Shown piece after piece: positions 10,097 to 19,805 of a stretch of DNA of 64,000 nucleotides (position 1 is the first letter of the stretch; each line of letters starts with the position of its first letter). The translations under genes and the position numbers were made by a program. Below the pieces are notes generated by a model that saw only the letters and a list, made by a program, of their open reading frames with translations, had not been told where the DNA came from and did no database searches. Source of the DNA: Dysgonamonadaceae bacterium (lineage in GTDB: Bacteria > Bacteroidota > Bacteroidia > Bacteroidales > Azobacteroidaceae); assembly GCA_031289145.1 (NCBI GenBank), contig JAITQA010000115.1, positions 1-64,000 of the forward strand, written 5' to 3'.

Positions 10097-11350
10097 TTAT
10101 TCTTCTTCGAATTCGGTTTTCAGGACACTTAAGAGTTCATCTACCGTGCTTTCTTCCAAATCCGCTTTTTCCATAATTTCTTCCTTGCTTAATGCTAATA
10201 CATTTTTAGCCGTATAGCAACCTATATTCTTCAAGGAATCAATTATCCACATTTCGATTTCATCGGAGAATTCATCCAAATATATATCTTCTCCATCAAT
10301 GTCAACGTCCCTGAATACATCAATGGTATATTCCGTCAGCATACTGGCTAATTTGATATTCAACCCGCTTTTGCCAATGGCTAAAGAAACCTCTTCGGGA
10401 CGCAGATAGACTTCGGCCTTTTTATCTTCTTCATGTATTTTAATGGAAGATATTTTGGCCGGACTTAAAGCCCTTTGAATGAATAGGGCTATGTTGGTAG
10501 TATAATTGATTACATCAATGTTTTCATTGCAAAGCTCGCGTACAATTCCATGTATCCGGGCGCCTTTCATGCCCACGCAAGCGCCTACGGGGTCAATTCT
10601 GTCATCGTAAGATTCTACGGCTACTTTAGCTCTTTCTCCGGGAATCCGGGCGATTCTTTTGATGGTGATTAAGCCATCGTGAATCTCCGGCACTTCCAAT
10701 TCAAATAAACGTTGCATAAACAACGGTGAAGTACGGGAAAGGAGAATCTTCGGATTGTTGTTTTGATTATCTACTTTTACAACAACAGCTCTTCGCGCTT
10801 CGTTTTTCCGGAAAAAATCACCCGGAATCTGTTCGTTTTTCGGAAGTATTAATTCATTTTCTTCATCATCCAGCAAAAGAACCTCTTTTTTCCATACCTG
10901 ATAGACTTCAGCAGACACAATCTGTCCGATACGGTCTTTGTATTTCGTATACACATTATCTTTTTGTAACTCCAATATTTTGGACGCCAAAGCCTGTCGA
11001 AGATTCAGAATAGCTCTTCTGCCGAATCCGGCAAAGTTTACTTCATCTGTAATCTCTTCTCCCACTTCATAATCTTTGTCTATTTTTTGCGCTTCCGAAA
11101 GACTTATTTGTGCATTGGGATCTGTCAATTTGTCGTCCGGAACTACTTCCCGGTTCCGCCAGATTTCAAAATCTCCTTTGTCCGGATTGATAATGATGTC
11201 ATATTTTTCGTCAGAGCCAAACATTCTGCTGATTACATTGCGAAATGCTTCTTCGAGAATACTGATCAAAGTCGTTCTATCGATATTTTTGTTTTCTTTG
11301 AATTCGGAAAAAGTATCGATCATATTGATTACTTCCTGTTTTCGTGCCAT
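10097..11350 (-). CDS. nusA: Transcription termination/antitermination protein NusA
   Basis: RNA polymerase-associated factor for pausing, termination and antitermination. It has the N-terminal RNAP-binding domain (about 1-130), an S1 domain (about 133-200) and tandem KH domains, seen around GACVGMKGARIHGIVREL and EVSLAIGKSGLNIKLASML. At 417 aa it is shorter than E. coli NusA; the C-terminus has only a small helix-hairpin segment instead of two acidic repeats, as is usual in Bacteroidetes. It starts 8 bp after rimP. Confidence 0.97.
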   Translation of the reverse strand: MARKQEVINMIDTFSEFKENKNIDRTTLISILEEAFRNVISRMFGSDEKYDIIINPDKGDFEIWRNREVVPDDKLTDPNAQISLSEAQKIDKDYEVGEEITDEVNFAGFGRRAILNLRQALASKILELQKDNVYTKYKDRIGQIVSAEVYQVWKKEVLLLDDEENELILPKNEQIPGDFFRKNEARRAVVVKVDNQNNNPKILLSRTSPLFMQRLFELEVPEIHDGLITIKRIARIPGERAKVAVESYDDRIDPVGACVGMKGARIHGIVRELCNENIDVINYTTNIALFIQRALSPAKISSIKIHEEDKKAEVYLRPEEVSLAIGKSGLNIKLASMLTEYTIDVFRDVDIDGEDIYLDEFSDEIEMWIIDSLKNIGCYTAKNVLALSKEEIMEKADLEESTVDELLSVLKTEFEEE

Positions 11351-11358
11351 AAGTATTT

Positions 11359-11826
11359 TTACTTGAATCTAATTAAATATTTTGTATGTTTTATCTCATT
11401 GTATGAAAAAGTTAAATCCTCCTCCATCTGAATTTTACGTTTTGCACCTTCCGGTTTTACTTGTTTTGTAACCGTAAGTACGACTTCCGCTTCATCGACA
11501 TTCTTCAAAATCCCGATATGTTTTATGCCGGACTTTGTAAGCAATTCTACCTCATTCCCAATGTTTTTCCGGTACTGACGAGGATTTTTCAAAGCCTGGC
11601 CGACCCCCGATGAACCGACCTCTAATTCATAATCCTCCTCTTCCCTGTTTAATTGAGATTCTACATAACGGCTCAAAGCCACGCAATCATCAATAGAAAC
11701 CGCCTGGTCATTATCAATCTCAATCCTGATTAAATTTCCCGGTTGCACTTCTATGTCAACCAAATAATTCTCAGAATCTTTTAAAAACGCCGTTACTACT
11801 TCTATTACAACTTTTTTTTCAATCAT
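11359..11826 (-). CDS. rimP: Ribosome maturation factor RimP
   Basis: 30S subunit assembly factor, 155 aa. The motif GSSGVGQALKNPRQYRKNIG, equivalent to the family's PGLDRPL region, and the C-terminal Sm-like domain are present. I took the ATG at 11826-11824 (MIEKKVVIEV). An in-frame extension to 11871 would run through the GC-rich leader hairpin and lacks family support. It is the first gene of the rimP-nusA-infB operon and has a very good promoter match upstream. Confidence 0.93.
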   Translation of the reverse strand: MIEKKVVIEVVTAFLKDSENYLVDIEVQPGNLIRIEIDNDQAVSIDDCVALSRYVESQLNREEEDYELEVGSSGVGQALKNPRQYRKNIGNEVELLTKSGIKHIGILKNVDEAEVVLTVTKQVKPEGAKRKIQMEEDLTFSYNEIKHTKYLIRFK

Positions 11827-11836
11827 AATAAAAAGA

Positions 11837-11850
11837 GGGGCTATCGCCCC
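11837..11850 (-). promoter_or_regulatory. GC hairpin in the rimP leader
   Basis: GGGGC-TATC-GCCCC forms a 5-bp stem with a tetraloop about 10 nt upstream of the rimP ATG. A purine-rich GGAGGAGGG run precedes it on the minus strand. Folding would bring that run to roughly normal Shine-Dalgarno distance from the ATG. This is speculative, because Bacteroidetes rarely rely on strong SD sequences. Confidence 0.35.
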
Positions 11851-11868
11851 CCTCCTCCTGAATTTTTG

Positions 11869-11900
11869 CAAAGGTAATACTTTATTTTACGGGAACCAAA
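11869..11900 (-). promoter_or_regulatory. Promoter of the rimP-nusA-infB operon
   Basis: On the minus strand, TTTG (11900-11897) and TACCTTTG (11876-11869) are separated by 20 nt, a full match to the Bacteroidetes TTTG / TAnnTTTG pattern. The -7 element ends 42 nt upstream of the rimP ATG. Confidence 0.75.
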
Positions 11901-12033
11901 TATTTGGACAATTTTATTTTATATCGCGTTAAAAAAGGCTAAACTTTATATTGTTTTCTCAAAAATAGACATATCTTTAGCATTAAAAGCCATTTTCTTC
12001 CGCATATTTATATGAATTTTCTAATTATCTTCC

Positions 12034-12041
12034 TATCTTTG
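12034..12041 (+). promoter_or_regulatory. Candidate promoter -7 element for the DUF2723 gene
   Basis: TATCTTTG is an exact -7 match 38 nt before the ATG at 12080. The -33 site at 19-nt spacing reads TATG, three of four bases of TTTG. Confidence 0.55.
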
Positions 12042-12079
12042 CGCGGAAAATAAATTTTTGAACAAAGATTTACAATTTT

Positions 12080-15000
12080 ATGAAGACATACAAATTAGCA
12101 AATAACATTTTAGGCTGGGTAGTTTTTGCTATCGCCGCTTTTGTTTATTTGTCAACGATTGAGCCTACCGCCAGTTTCTGGGATTGTGGAGAATTTATTT
12201 CTTCTGCGTATAAATTAGAAGTTGGGCATCCTCCCGGAAATCCTATTTTTATGATGACTGCCAATTTGTTTACGCAATTGACGTCCGATCCGACTCAAAA
12301 AGCCATGATGGTAAATTCCATGTCGGCGATTTCCAGTGCGTTAACTATCCTGTTCTTGTTTTGGACAATTACCCATCTGGCAAGGAGACTTATTGTAAAA
12401 AAAGAGGATAATATAGGTTTAGCTCAATTAATCGCGGTTTTGGCTTGTGGAGCAGTTGGCGCCTTGGCCTACACATTTTCCGATACATTTTGGTTTTCGG
12501 CAGTGGAAGGAGAGGTTTATGCCTTTTCGTCTTTAATGACGGCGCTTGTTTTTTGGTTGATACTCAAATGGGAAGATACCGCCGATGAACCACATGCAGA
12601 CCGGTGGTTGATATTAATCGCTTACTTGATGGGGATTTCCATCGCCGTCCATTTATTGAACCTGTTATGTATTCCTGCTATTGTGCTGGTTTATTACTTC
12701 AAAAGGTATCCCAATCCCAACAAAAAAGGCGCTGTTGCGGCGCTGTTGATTTCCTTCGGGATAGTTGCAATTTTGTTGTTTGGCGTTATTCAGGGTTTGG
12801 TGAAAGTAGCGGGCTGGTTCGAGTTGCTGTTTGTAAACAGACTGGGATTCTCCTACAATACGGGGACGGGCGTCTATATATTTTTGGTTTTTGCTGTTCT
12901 TGCCTGGGGGATTTGGGAAACCGTACGGGACACCATACAACCCACACGATTGCGTATTGCTTTTATTTTAGCTGTCGTTTTGTTGGGAATTCCTTTTTTT
13001 GGGGAAAAACCTTACTTGGGAATCTTGTTAACAGCTGTTTTGACTATATTCCTTTTTACTTATAAAAAGATTGCTCCCGCTCCGTTAAATGCCGTATTGG
13101 TTGCCCTGTTAGTGGTGACTATCGGTTACTCATCTTACGCGCTGATTCTGATTCGTTCAGCGGCAAATACGCCTATGGATCAAAATTCACCGGAAGATGT
13201 TTTTACATTAAGACAATACTTATCGCGCGAGCAGTATGGTGAAACACCTTTGTTATATGGTCAGACTTATGCTAACGTGCCCAAGTGGGAAACTGTCGGA
13301 AATATAATGGCTTATGCCAGAAAAGATTTAGGACCCGTATGGGCGCCGATAGCCAAAAGCGATCCTTCCGAAAAAGACCGTTATTTTGTAGTTACACGTA
13401 AAATCAAAAATGTATATCACGATGAATTAAATATGTTGTTTCCCCGGATGTACAGTAAAGATCATACCAATGCTTATAAAAATTGGGTGAATATCAAGGG
13501 AAAGAGAGTTCGAATACAAGAACCTGACGGATATCAGACTTTGATTTGTCCCACTTTCTTCGAAAATCTCAAATTCTTTTTCACCTACCAGGTCAACTAT
13601 ATGTACTTCCGGTATTTTTTATGGAATTTTTCCGGCCGTCAGAATGATATTCAGGGAAACGGAGAAGTTTCGAAAGGGAATTGGATTACAGGCATCAAAT
13701 TTATAGATTCCCATTTAGTGGGCCCGCAAGACGACATGCCGGATGATATCGTAAAAAATAAAGGGCATAATAAATACTATATGCTTCCTTTGTTGTTGGG
13801 GATTCTGGGGATTCTTTACCAAATTTATTCCGGACGGAAAGGTACGCAGCAATTTTGGATTACTTTCTTATTGTTTTTCATGACAGGGCTTGCAATTGTC
13901 GTTTATCTGAACCAAACGCCGGGTCAGCCGAGGGAACGGGATTACGCATACGCCGGTTCGTTTTATGCATTTTGCATTTGGATAGGATTGGGCGCCGCTT
14001 GGGTAATAAAAGTTTTGGAAAGATTCAAAGTTCCGTCGCTCCCTTCTGCAATAGCCGGTTCTTGCCTTTGTTTGCTGATTCCCGTACAAATGGCTTCTCA
14101 AACATGGGACGATCACGACCGTTCAAAAAGATATGCATGTCGTGATTTCGGATACAATTACCTAACCACTTGTGAGCCGAATTCAGTGATTTTTACCATG
14201 GGCGACAACGATACATTCCCGCTCTGGTATGCACAAGAAGTGGAAGGATATCGTACTGATGTGCGTGTTTGTAACTTGAGCTATCTTCAAACCGACTGGT
14301 ATATCGACCAAATGAAACGCCAGGCATACGATTCGAAACCGCTTCCTATATCCTGGAATAAGACAGATTATATACAGGGCAAGCACGAGGTGGCTTATCT
14401 TTTGGGATCGGGCGAAGAAGAATGGAATGTTGCGTCTGCTTTGGAATGGGTAAAATCCGATGATCTACGAACGAAAACTTTACCGAATACAAATGAAAAG
14501 CTGGACTATATTCCCACAGAGAAACTTTTTATTCCAATAGATTCAGCAGCTGTTATTGCTTCAGGGGTGGTTAAACCTGAAAATGCGTCCTGGATTCAGA
14601 AGAGGATGCGTCTCAACTATGGAGAAATTAAAAACGAAAATGGGGAACTGGTCGAAAATGGGAAAGCGTATTTGACCAAAGTAGAATTGATAGTACTGAA
14701 TATGTTAAGTAATAATAAAGATTGGTCAAGACCATTTTATTATGCAACGACCGTAAGTAGTGACCAATATATTAAATTAGCTTCCTATCTTCGACAAGAC
14801 GGCGTCGCTTACAGAATTGTTCCGTACAATACCCAAACTGAGGGAGATCGCGTTGATACCGATATATTATACGATAATCTTATGCATAAATACCGTTGGG
14901 GAAATTTGGAACAGCCGGGCATATACATGGATGAAAATTCAATGAATATGGCCAGAAATTTCAGGTCCATGTTCGGACTATTAGGCAGATCCCTGCTTGC

Positions 15001-15394
15001 AGAAGGCAAAACGGAAAAAGCCAAAGAAGCAATGGATTACAGTTTGAAGGTTATTCCGGACTATAATGTTCCTTACGATTTTCGCTCCATGAATGAGATT
15101 GCGTTTAACTATTACGAAATGGGAGAATTGGATAAAGCGACTAAAATATATGGTGTATTGCTGCAAACAACACTTAAATCTTTGGATTGGTATTCGCGAC
15201 TTAACAGACAAGATTATGTGACGGTTTTGGGTGATGTTGAAATGGACTTGAGATGTTTAAGTATGATATTGTCATTTTATCAAAAAACAAATCAGGAAGT
15301 TTATAATGCTTCTATTCAGGATTATAGTCGTTATGTCCAACAATTTGAACGTTTCATGAACAATGCTCAAACAAGAGGTGGAGCGAACAGATAA
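12080..15394 (+). CDS. DUF2723 multi-pass membrane protein, GT-C glycosyltransferase-like
   Basis: 1104-aa inner-membrane protein. The N-terminal half has many hydrophobic segments, and the first loop carries the acidic motif FWDCGEF (Asp35, Glu38) followed by GHPPGNP, characteristic of DUF2723. The eukaryotic member TMEM260 is a protein O-mannosyltransferase, so a lipid-linked-sugar-dependent glycosyltransferase role is likely but inferred. Residues from about 950 resemble TPR helices (ALLxxGKxxKAxxAxxxxL pattern). The next gene, a NodB deacetylase, begins 3 bp later, so the pair is an operon and may act together on a surface glycan. Confidence 0.85.
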   Translation: MKTYKLANNILGWVVFAIAAFVYLSTIEPTASFWDCGEFISSAYKLEVGHPPGNPIFMMTANLFTQLTSDPTQKAMMVNSMSAISSALTILFLFWTITHLARRLIVKKEDNIGLAQLIAVLACGAVGALAYTFSDTFWFSAVEGEVYAFSSLMTALVFWLILKWEDTADEPHADRWLILIAYLMGISIAVHLLNLLCIPAIVLVYYFKRYPNPNKKGAVAALLISFGIVAILLFGVIQGLVKVAGWFELLFVNRLGFSYNTGTGVYIFLVFAVLAWGIWETVRDTIQPTRLRIAFILAVVLLGIPFFGEKPYLGILLTAVLTIFLFTYKKIAPAPLNAVLVALLVVTIGYSSYALILIRSAANTPMDQNSPEDVFTLRQYLSREQYGETPLLYGQTYANVPKWETVGNIMAYARKDLGPVWAPIAKSDPSEKDRYFVVTRKIKNVYHDELNMLFPRMYSKDHTNAYKNWVNIKGKRVRIQEPDGYQTLICPTFFENLKFFFTYQVNYMYFRYFLWNFSGRQNDIQGNGEVSKGNWITGIKFIDSHLVGPQDDMPDDIVKNKGHNKYYMLPLLLGILGILYQIYSGRKGTQQFWITFLLFFMTGLAIVVYLNQTPGQPRERDYAYAGSFYAFCIWIGLGAAWVIKVLERFKVPSLPSAIAGSCLCLLIPVQMASQTWDDHDRSKRYACRDFGYNYLTTCEPNSVIFTMGDNDTFPLWYAQEVEGYRTDVRVCNLSYLQTDWYIDQMKRQAYDSKPLPISWNKTDYIQGKHEVAYLLGSGEEEWNVASALEWVKSDDLRTKTLPNTNEKLDYIPTEKLFIPIDSAAVIASGVVKPENASWIQKRMRLNYGEIKNENGELVENGKAYLTKVELIVLNMLSNNKDWSRPFYYATTVSSDQYIKLASYLRQDGVAYRIVPYNTQTEGDRVDTDILYDNLMHKYRWGNLEQPGIYMDENSMNMARNFRSMFGLLGRSLLAEGKTEKAKEAMDYSLKVIPDYNVPYDFRSMNEIAFNYYEMGELDKATKIYGVLLQTTLKSLDWYSRLNRQDYVTVLGDVEMDLRCLSMILSFYQKTNQEVYNASIQDYSRYVQQFERFMNNAQTRGGANR

Positions 15395-15397
15395 AAT

Positions 15398-16012
15398 ATG
15401 TTAATAGAAAGAGCCCCCAAACTATACCGTAATTTATACCGAGGGTCCCATTGGAGATTCAACACAGATAAAAAAGTAGTTTATCTCACATTTGATGATG
15501 GTCCGATACCCGAGATCACACCCTGGGTATTGGACTTACTTGATAAATATGCTATTAAAGCTACTTTTTTTTGTGTAGGTGATAATGTACGAAAACATCC
15601 GGAGATTTATCAAATGGTGCAAGACCGCGGACACTTGGTTGGTAATCATACTTTTCACCATCTGCAAGGATTGAATAGCTCGACAGAATCTTATTTGGAA
15701 GATGTACAACAGGCCGGAGAACTGATAAAAAGCGAACTTTTCCGTCCGCCACACGGACACATGCGCCTGCCTCAATTTTCTGCATTAAAGAAGCGCTACA
15801 AAGTGATTATGTGGGACGTGGTCACACGCGATTACAGTCGTTTGAAGACTGCGGACCAGGTATTCGAAATTGTAAAAAAGTATACGCGGAACGGCTCAAT
15901 TATCGTTTTTCACGATTCGATTAAATCAGGCGACCGCATGAAAGAATCGCTTCCCCAGTCTATCGAATGGTTGTTGGAACAAGGATACAGTTTCCGTCAA
16001 ATAGGGGAATAA
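15398..16012 (+). CDS. Polysaccharide deacetylase (NodB homology domain)
   Basis: 204-aa carbohydrate esterase 4 type protein. The family motifs are complete: TFDDGP with Asp33/Asp34, the zinc ligands His84 and His88 in HTFHH, RPPHGH at 116-121, and FHDS with His172. It probably removes N-acetyl groups from an amino-sugar polymer. No classical signal peptide is visible at this start, so its location is uncertain. It is co-transcribed with the DUF2723 gene 3 bp upstream and ends at a strong hairpin. Confidence 0.88.
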   Translation: MLIERAPKLYRNLYRGSHWRFNTDKKVVYLTFDDGPIPEITPWVLDLLDKYAIKATFFCVGDNVRKHPEIYQMVQDRGHLVGNHTFHHLQGLNSSTESYLEDVQQAGELIKSELFRPPHGHMRLPQFSALKKRYKVIMWDVVTRDYSRLKTADQVFEIVKKYTRNGSIIVFHDSIKSGDRMKESLPQSIEWLLEQGYSFRQIGE

Positions 16013-16034
16013 CGATAGTTTTATAGTAATTTAT

Positions 16035-16085
16035 AGACTTTCCAAGTTTTATAGACTTTCCAAGTTTTATAAACTTGGAAAGTCT
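16035..16085. terminator. Hairpin with a tandemly duplicated left arm between convergent genes
   Basis: An 18-bp unit (AGACTTTCCAAGTTTTAT) is present twice in tandem at 16035-16052 and 16053-16070. The second copy pairs perfectly over 15 bp with AAACTTGGAAAGTCT at 16071-16085, closing a 3-nt loop. The first copy could pair with the same right arm. It lies between the convergent deacetylase and pnp genes and is probably a bidirectional terminator. Confidence 0.7.
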
Positions 16086-16114
16086 GTGTAAAAAGAGATG
16101 CAGGTTGATAGAAA

Positions 16115-18337
16115 TTACCTTCTCCCCGGCCGGTCAGTACGCTGAGGTCTTTCCGAGTAGGGTCTGTCTTCCCTTTCCGGGCGTGGAGGTCTTTCCGAAA
16201 ATGACCGTTCTTCCCGTTCGGGACGCGGCATGAGCGCTTTGCGCGAGAGTTTGTATTTGCCTGTTTTGGGGTCTATGTCTATCAATTTCACTTCGATGGT
16301 ATCGCCTTCTTTCAATCCGGCTTCTTCGACGGTTTCCAAGCGTTTCCAGTCTATCTCGGAAATATGGAGCAGACCGTCTTTACCCGGAAGAAATTCTACG
16401 AAAGCGCCGTAAGGCATGATGGAACGTATTTTTCCTTCGTATACTTCATTGATTTCCGGAATGGCGACAATGCCTTTTATTTTGGCGACAGCTGCATCAA
16501 TTGCAGCCTTGTTGTTGGCTGCCACTTCCACGCGGCCGATGCCGTCGATTTCTTCAATTGTAATGGTGGCGCCGGTTTCTTCCTGCATACCTTGTATGAT
16601 TTTCCCGCCCGGGCCGATTACAGCGCCGATAAATTCTTTCGCGATAACGATGACTTCGATTCTCGGAGCATGTGGTTTCAGGTCTTCGCGCGGTTCGGAA
16701 ATTGTTTCGAGGATTTTGTCCAAGATATGTTCGCGGCCTTGTTTGGCTTGCGCCAAGGCGTTTTCGAGTATTTCGTAAGACAAACCATCCACCTTGATGT
16801 CCATCTGGGTAGCGGTAATACCATCGCGGGTTCCGGTCACTTTAAAGTCCATATCTCCCAGGTGGTCTTCGTCGCCGAGGATATCGGAGAGAACAGCGTA
16901 ATTTTTACCTTTGTTTTCCGAAATCAACCCCATGGCAATACCCGAAACCGGTTTTTTGATTTGCACGCCGGCATCCATCAAGGCGAGCGTACCGGAACAA
17001 ACGGTTGCCATCGACGAGGAACCGTTGGATTCCAGGATATCGGATACGATACGGATACAATACGGATAATTTTCCGGTATCATCGGTTTCAAAGCCCGGT
17101 GTGCCAGGTTTCCGTGGCCGATTTCGCGGCGGCCTACACCCCGTTGCGGTCTGGCTTCGCCCGTTGCAAAAGGGGGGAAGTTATAATGTAACAGAAAGCG
17201 TTCTTTTTCGTTATTCAGCACGTCGTCGATGATTTTTTCATCCAACTTGGTACCCAAGGTGACGGTTGCCAGGGCCTGCGTTTCTCCGCGGGTAAAAACG
17301 GCTGATCCGTGAGGGCCGGGGACATAATCAATTTCCGACCATATCGGACGAATGTCGGTGGTTTTGCGGCCGTCGAGCCGGACTCCTTCGTCGAGGATAC
17401 AACGGCGCATAGCTTCTTTTTCCACATCGTGGTAGTAGCGGGCAATCAAAGCCGCTTTATTATCTGTCGCCAGTTCTTCTTCCGTGAATTGCGCCTTGTA
17501 TTCTTCCACAATGGCTTCGAAAGCTTTGGTACGTTCCTGTTTGCTTTGCCCCGATTTGGCAATGGCGTACACTTGGTCGTACAGTTTGGCTTTGATATCC
17601 TGCCGTAATGCTTCGTCGTTCACTTCGGGCGAATAGTCGCGTTTAAGGGTAGTTCCCAATTCCTCCATCAATTCGATTTGCGCTTTGCACATCACCTTGA
17701 TGGTTTCGTGGGCGAACTTGATGGCGTCTAACAATTCGGCTTCGGAAACTTCTTTCATTTCTCCTTCCACCATCATGATATTGTCGATGGTAGCACCCAC
17801 CATAATGTCCATGTCGGCTTTCTCCAATTCCGAAAAAGTAGGATTGATTTTGAATTGTCCGTCAATGCGGGCGACCCGTACTTCAGCCAGCGGTCCGTTG
17901 AACGGAACGGTCGAAACGGCCAAGGCTGCCGAAGCGGCCAAACCGGCTAAGGCGCCGGGGATGTCTTCTCCGTCGGAGGAAAACATGACAATCGTTACAA
18001 AAACTTCTGCATGATAATCGTCTGGGAATAAAGGTCGTAAAGCCCTGTCAACCAAACGGCAAGTTAATATTTCATAGTCGGAAACTCGTCCTTCCCGCCG
18101 GGTAAAACCACCGGGGAAACGACCGAAAGCGGAATATTTTTCTTTGTATTCAACTTGTAGCGGCATAAAATCTACGCCCGGGTTCGCATCTTTGGCAGCA
18201 CAAACGGTTGCCAGTAACATTGTGTTATTAAAACGCAACTCAACCGACCCATCAGCCTGTTTGGCCAACTTTCCGGTTTCAAGAGTGATGACTCTACCAT
18301 CACCCAAATCAATCTTTTTGACAATAGGATTAATCAT
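16115..18337 (-). CDS. pnp: Polyribonucleotide nucleotidyltransferase
   Basis: Phosphorolytic 3'-5' exoribonuclease of the RNA degradosome, 740 aa. It has two RNase PH domains (about 1-220 and 310-545) joined by a helical linker, a KH domain with [12 protein letters not shown] near residue 570, and an S1 domain ([15 protein letters not shown]) near 620-690. The C-terminal tail (about 700-740) is made of charged R/P/E/S repeats, a plausible protein- or RNA-contact segment. The gene is monocistronic here and divergent from the thioredoxin-like lipoprotein gene. Confidence 0.98.
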   Translation of the reverse strand: MINPIVKKIDLGDGRVITLETGKLAKQADGSVELRFNNTMLLATVCAAKDANPGVDFMPLQVEYKEKYSAFGRFPGGFTRREGRVSDYEILTCRLVDRALRPLFPDDYHAEVFVTIVMFSSDGEDIPGALAGLAASAALAVSTVPFNGPLAEVRVARIDGQFKINPTFSELEKADMDIMVGATIDNIMMVEGEMKEVSEAELLDAIKFAHETIKVMCKAQIELMEELGTTLKRDYSPEVNDEALRQDIKAKLYDQVYAIAKSGQSKQERTKAFEAIVEEYKAQFTEEELATDNKAALIARYYHDVEKEAMRRCILDEGVRLDGRKTTDIRPIWSEIDYVPGPHGSAVFTRGETQALATVTLGTKLDEKIIDDVLNNEKERFLLHYNFPPFATGEARPQRGVGRREIGHGNLAHRALKPMIPENYPYCIRIVSDILESNGSSSMATVCSGTLALMDAGVQIKKPVSGIAMGLISENKGKNYAVLSDILGDEDHLGDMDFKVTGTRDGITATQMDIKVDGLSYEILENALAQAKQGREHILDKILETISEPREDLKPHAPRIEVIVIAKEFIGAVIGPGGKIIQGMQEETGATITIEEIDGIGRVEVAANNKAAIDAAVAKIKGIVAIPEINEVYEGKIRSIMPYGAFVEFLPGKDGLLHISEIDWKRLETVEEAGLKEGDTIEVKLIDIDPKTGKYKLSRKALMPRPEREERSFSERPPRPEREDRPYSERPQRTDRPGRR

Positions 18338-18379
18338 AAATAATCTTTAACTATAATAATTTTCTTCTTTAAAATTGCA

Positions 18380-18387
18380 CAAAGGTA
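18380..18387 (-). promoter_or_regulatory. Candidate pnp -7 promoter element
   Basis: The minus strand reads TACCTTTG, an exact -7 consensus, 43 nt before the pnp ATG. No clear TTTG is found at the -33 distance. Confidence 0.45.
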
Positions 18388-18409
18388 ATTAAAAATGAAG
18401 GAAAAATCG

Positions 18410-18417
18410 TATATTTG
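18410..18417 (+). promoter_or_regulatory. Candidate -7 promoter element for the thioredoxin-like lipoprotein gene
   Basis: TATATTTG matches TAnnTTTG and lies 27 nt before the ATG at 18444. Only about 22 bp separate it from the divergent pnp -7 element, so the two promoters would share upstream DNA. Confidence 0.45.
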
Positions 18418-18443
18418 CACCTAAATTTCTATAATTAAATAAA

Positions 18444-19604
18444 ATGAGAAATAAAAATCTGATAATAACAGTTATTTTTATCCCGTTTATCTGGATACTT
18501 GCTTCATGTTCAGATAAAAATCAGTTTACCATAGAAGGACTTGTAAAAGACGGATATGGTAAAATGATTTATTTAGAGAATATCACTACGTCTTCCATCG
18601 TCGCATTGGATTCTGCAAAATTAGACAAATCGGGCAGATTTAAATTCAAACATGAAAGGCCTTCTGCTCCGGATTTTTATCGGTTGCGCATGAATAACCG
18701 GTTTATCAATGTTTCTGTTGACAGTACAGAAACCATTACGATACAAACCGATACTGTCGTTTTTGCGCACAATTACACGATAAACGGTTCGCCGGAAACG
18801 GAAAAAATCAAAGAGCTGACTTTTCTGCAACTGCATACAAGCGATGCCTACAATACGTTGCAGAAACAGTATGATTCCCGGCAGATAACCGTCGACGAAT
18901 ATGTGGAAAAAATGAACGAAGTATTGGATGCTTACAAGACAAAAGCCTTGGATTATATTTATCCTAATCCGGCTTCCGCCGCTGCTTATTTTGCTTTATT
19001 CCAACAAATCAACGGATTACTGATATTTGACCCCTACGATAAAAAGGATATTAAAGCTTATGGCGCTGTGGCTAATGTCTGGAATCAGTATTTCCCGGAT
19101 GCGGTTCGTACCAAACATTTGATTGGCATATACGCCGGAGCGTTAAAAACGATCCGTGGAGAGCAATCTTCCGGATTTGAAGCCAAAGAAATGAGTGGAA
19201 AAGATTTTTTTGATATTTCGCTTCCGTCTCTTGATGATAACGAAATCCGGCTGACCGGAGTAGGGGAGGGACAGGTCACGCTCGTTGATTTTACCGCTTA
19301 TGAATTGAAAGAGTCTCCTGCGCACAATCGCTCCTTGAATGTGGTTTACGACAAATACCGTTCGCAGGGCCTCTATATTTATCAGGTATCTTTGGATAGA
19401 GACAGACATTTTTGGAAAAATGCAGCTACCAATTTACCTTGGACCTGCGTTATTGACCCAGCATCCATTTATTCGGATATTGCCAAAAAATACAATATTA
19501 CCACCATTCCAACAGCTTTTATCTTATCCCGGGAAGGAGAGATTGCCGAGCGCATAGAAAATTTCGACAATTTAGAACAGCTTGTACTCAAATACATAAA
19601 GTAA
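18444..19604 (+). CDS. DUF4369 / thioredoxin-like lipoprotein lacking CxxC
   Basis: 386-aa predicted lipoprotein, with lipobox ILASC and acylated Cys22. Residues about 25-120 form a DUF4369-like domain (ITIEG-type start, LENITTSSIVALDSAKL), then a helical linker, then a C-terminal AhpC/TSA thioredoxin-like domain with a cis-Pro-type TTIPTAFIL segment. Where thiol-disulfide proteins carry WCxxC, this one has FTAYELKESP and no cysteine pair. It is therefore probably redox-inactive, perhaps a binding or structural protein on the periplasmic face. This differs from most Bacteroidales DUF4369 proteins, which keep CxxC. Confidence 0.85.
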   Translation: MRNKNLIITVIFIPFIWILASCSDKNQFTIEGLVKDGYGKMIYLENITTSSIVALDSAKLDKSGRFKFKHERPSAPDFYRLRMNNRFINVSVDSTETITIQTDTVVFAHNYTINGSPETEKIKELTFLQLHTSDAYNTLQKQYDSRQITVDEYVEKMNEVLDAYKTKALDYIYPNPASAAAYFALFQQINGLLIFDPYDKKDIKAYGAVANVWNQYFPDAVRTKHLIGIYAGALKTIRGEQSSGFEAKEMSGKDFFDISLPSLDDNEIRLTGVGEGQVTLVDFTAYELKESPAHNRSLNVVYDKYRSQGLYIYQVSLDRDRHFWKNAATNLPWTCVIDPASIYSDIAKKYNITTIPTAFILSREGEIAERIENFDNLEQLVLKYIK

Positions 19605-19650
19605 GACTGTATAGCTGTCGGAAAATATGTTGTTAAACATTTTTTGAAAT

Positions 19651-19681
19651 TTTGCGAAATGGAAAAAACCAATTAACTTTG
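19651..19681 (+). promoter_or_regulatory. greA promoter
   Basis: TTTG (19651-19654) and TAACTTTG (19674-19681) with exactly 19 nt between them, a full Bacteroidetes consensus match. It predicts a leader of about 120 nt before the greA ATG. Confidence 0.75.
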
Positions 19682-19747
19682 TAGACGGATTAGACTTAAA
19701 TTTCAAAATCCAGTGTTTAATTTTAAAATGTTTCATGAAAATAAGGG

Positions 19748-19780
19748 TTCCGGTCTTATTGGCCGGAATTCTTTTTGTTT
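19748..19780 (+). terminator. Terminator-like hairpin in the greA leader
   Basis: TTCCGG (19748-19753) and CCGGAA (19763-19768) form a 6-bp stem with a 9-nt loop, followed directly by a T-rich run. It lies between the greA promoter and the greA ATG at 19806, so it could act as an attenuator or release a short leader RNA. Confidence 0.5.
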
Positions 19781-19805
19781 CCGTTATAAATAAAAAAAGA
19801 AAAAA

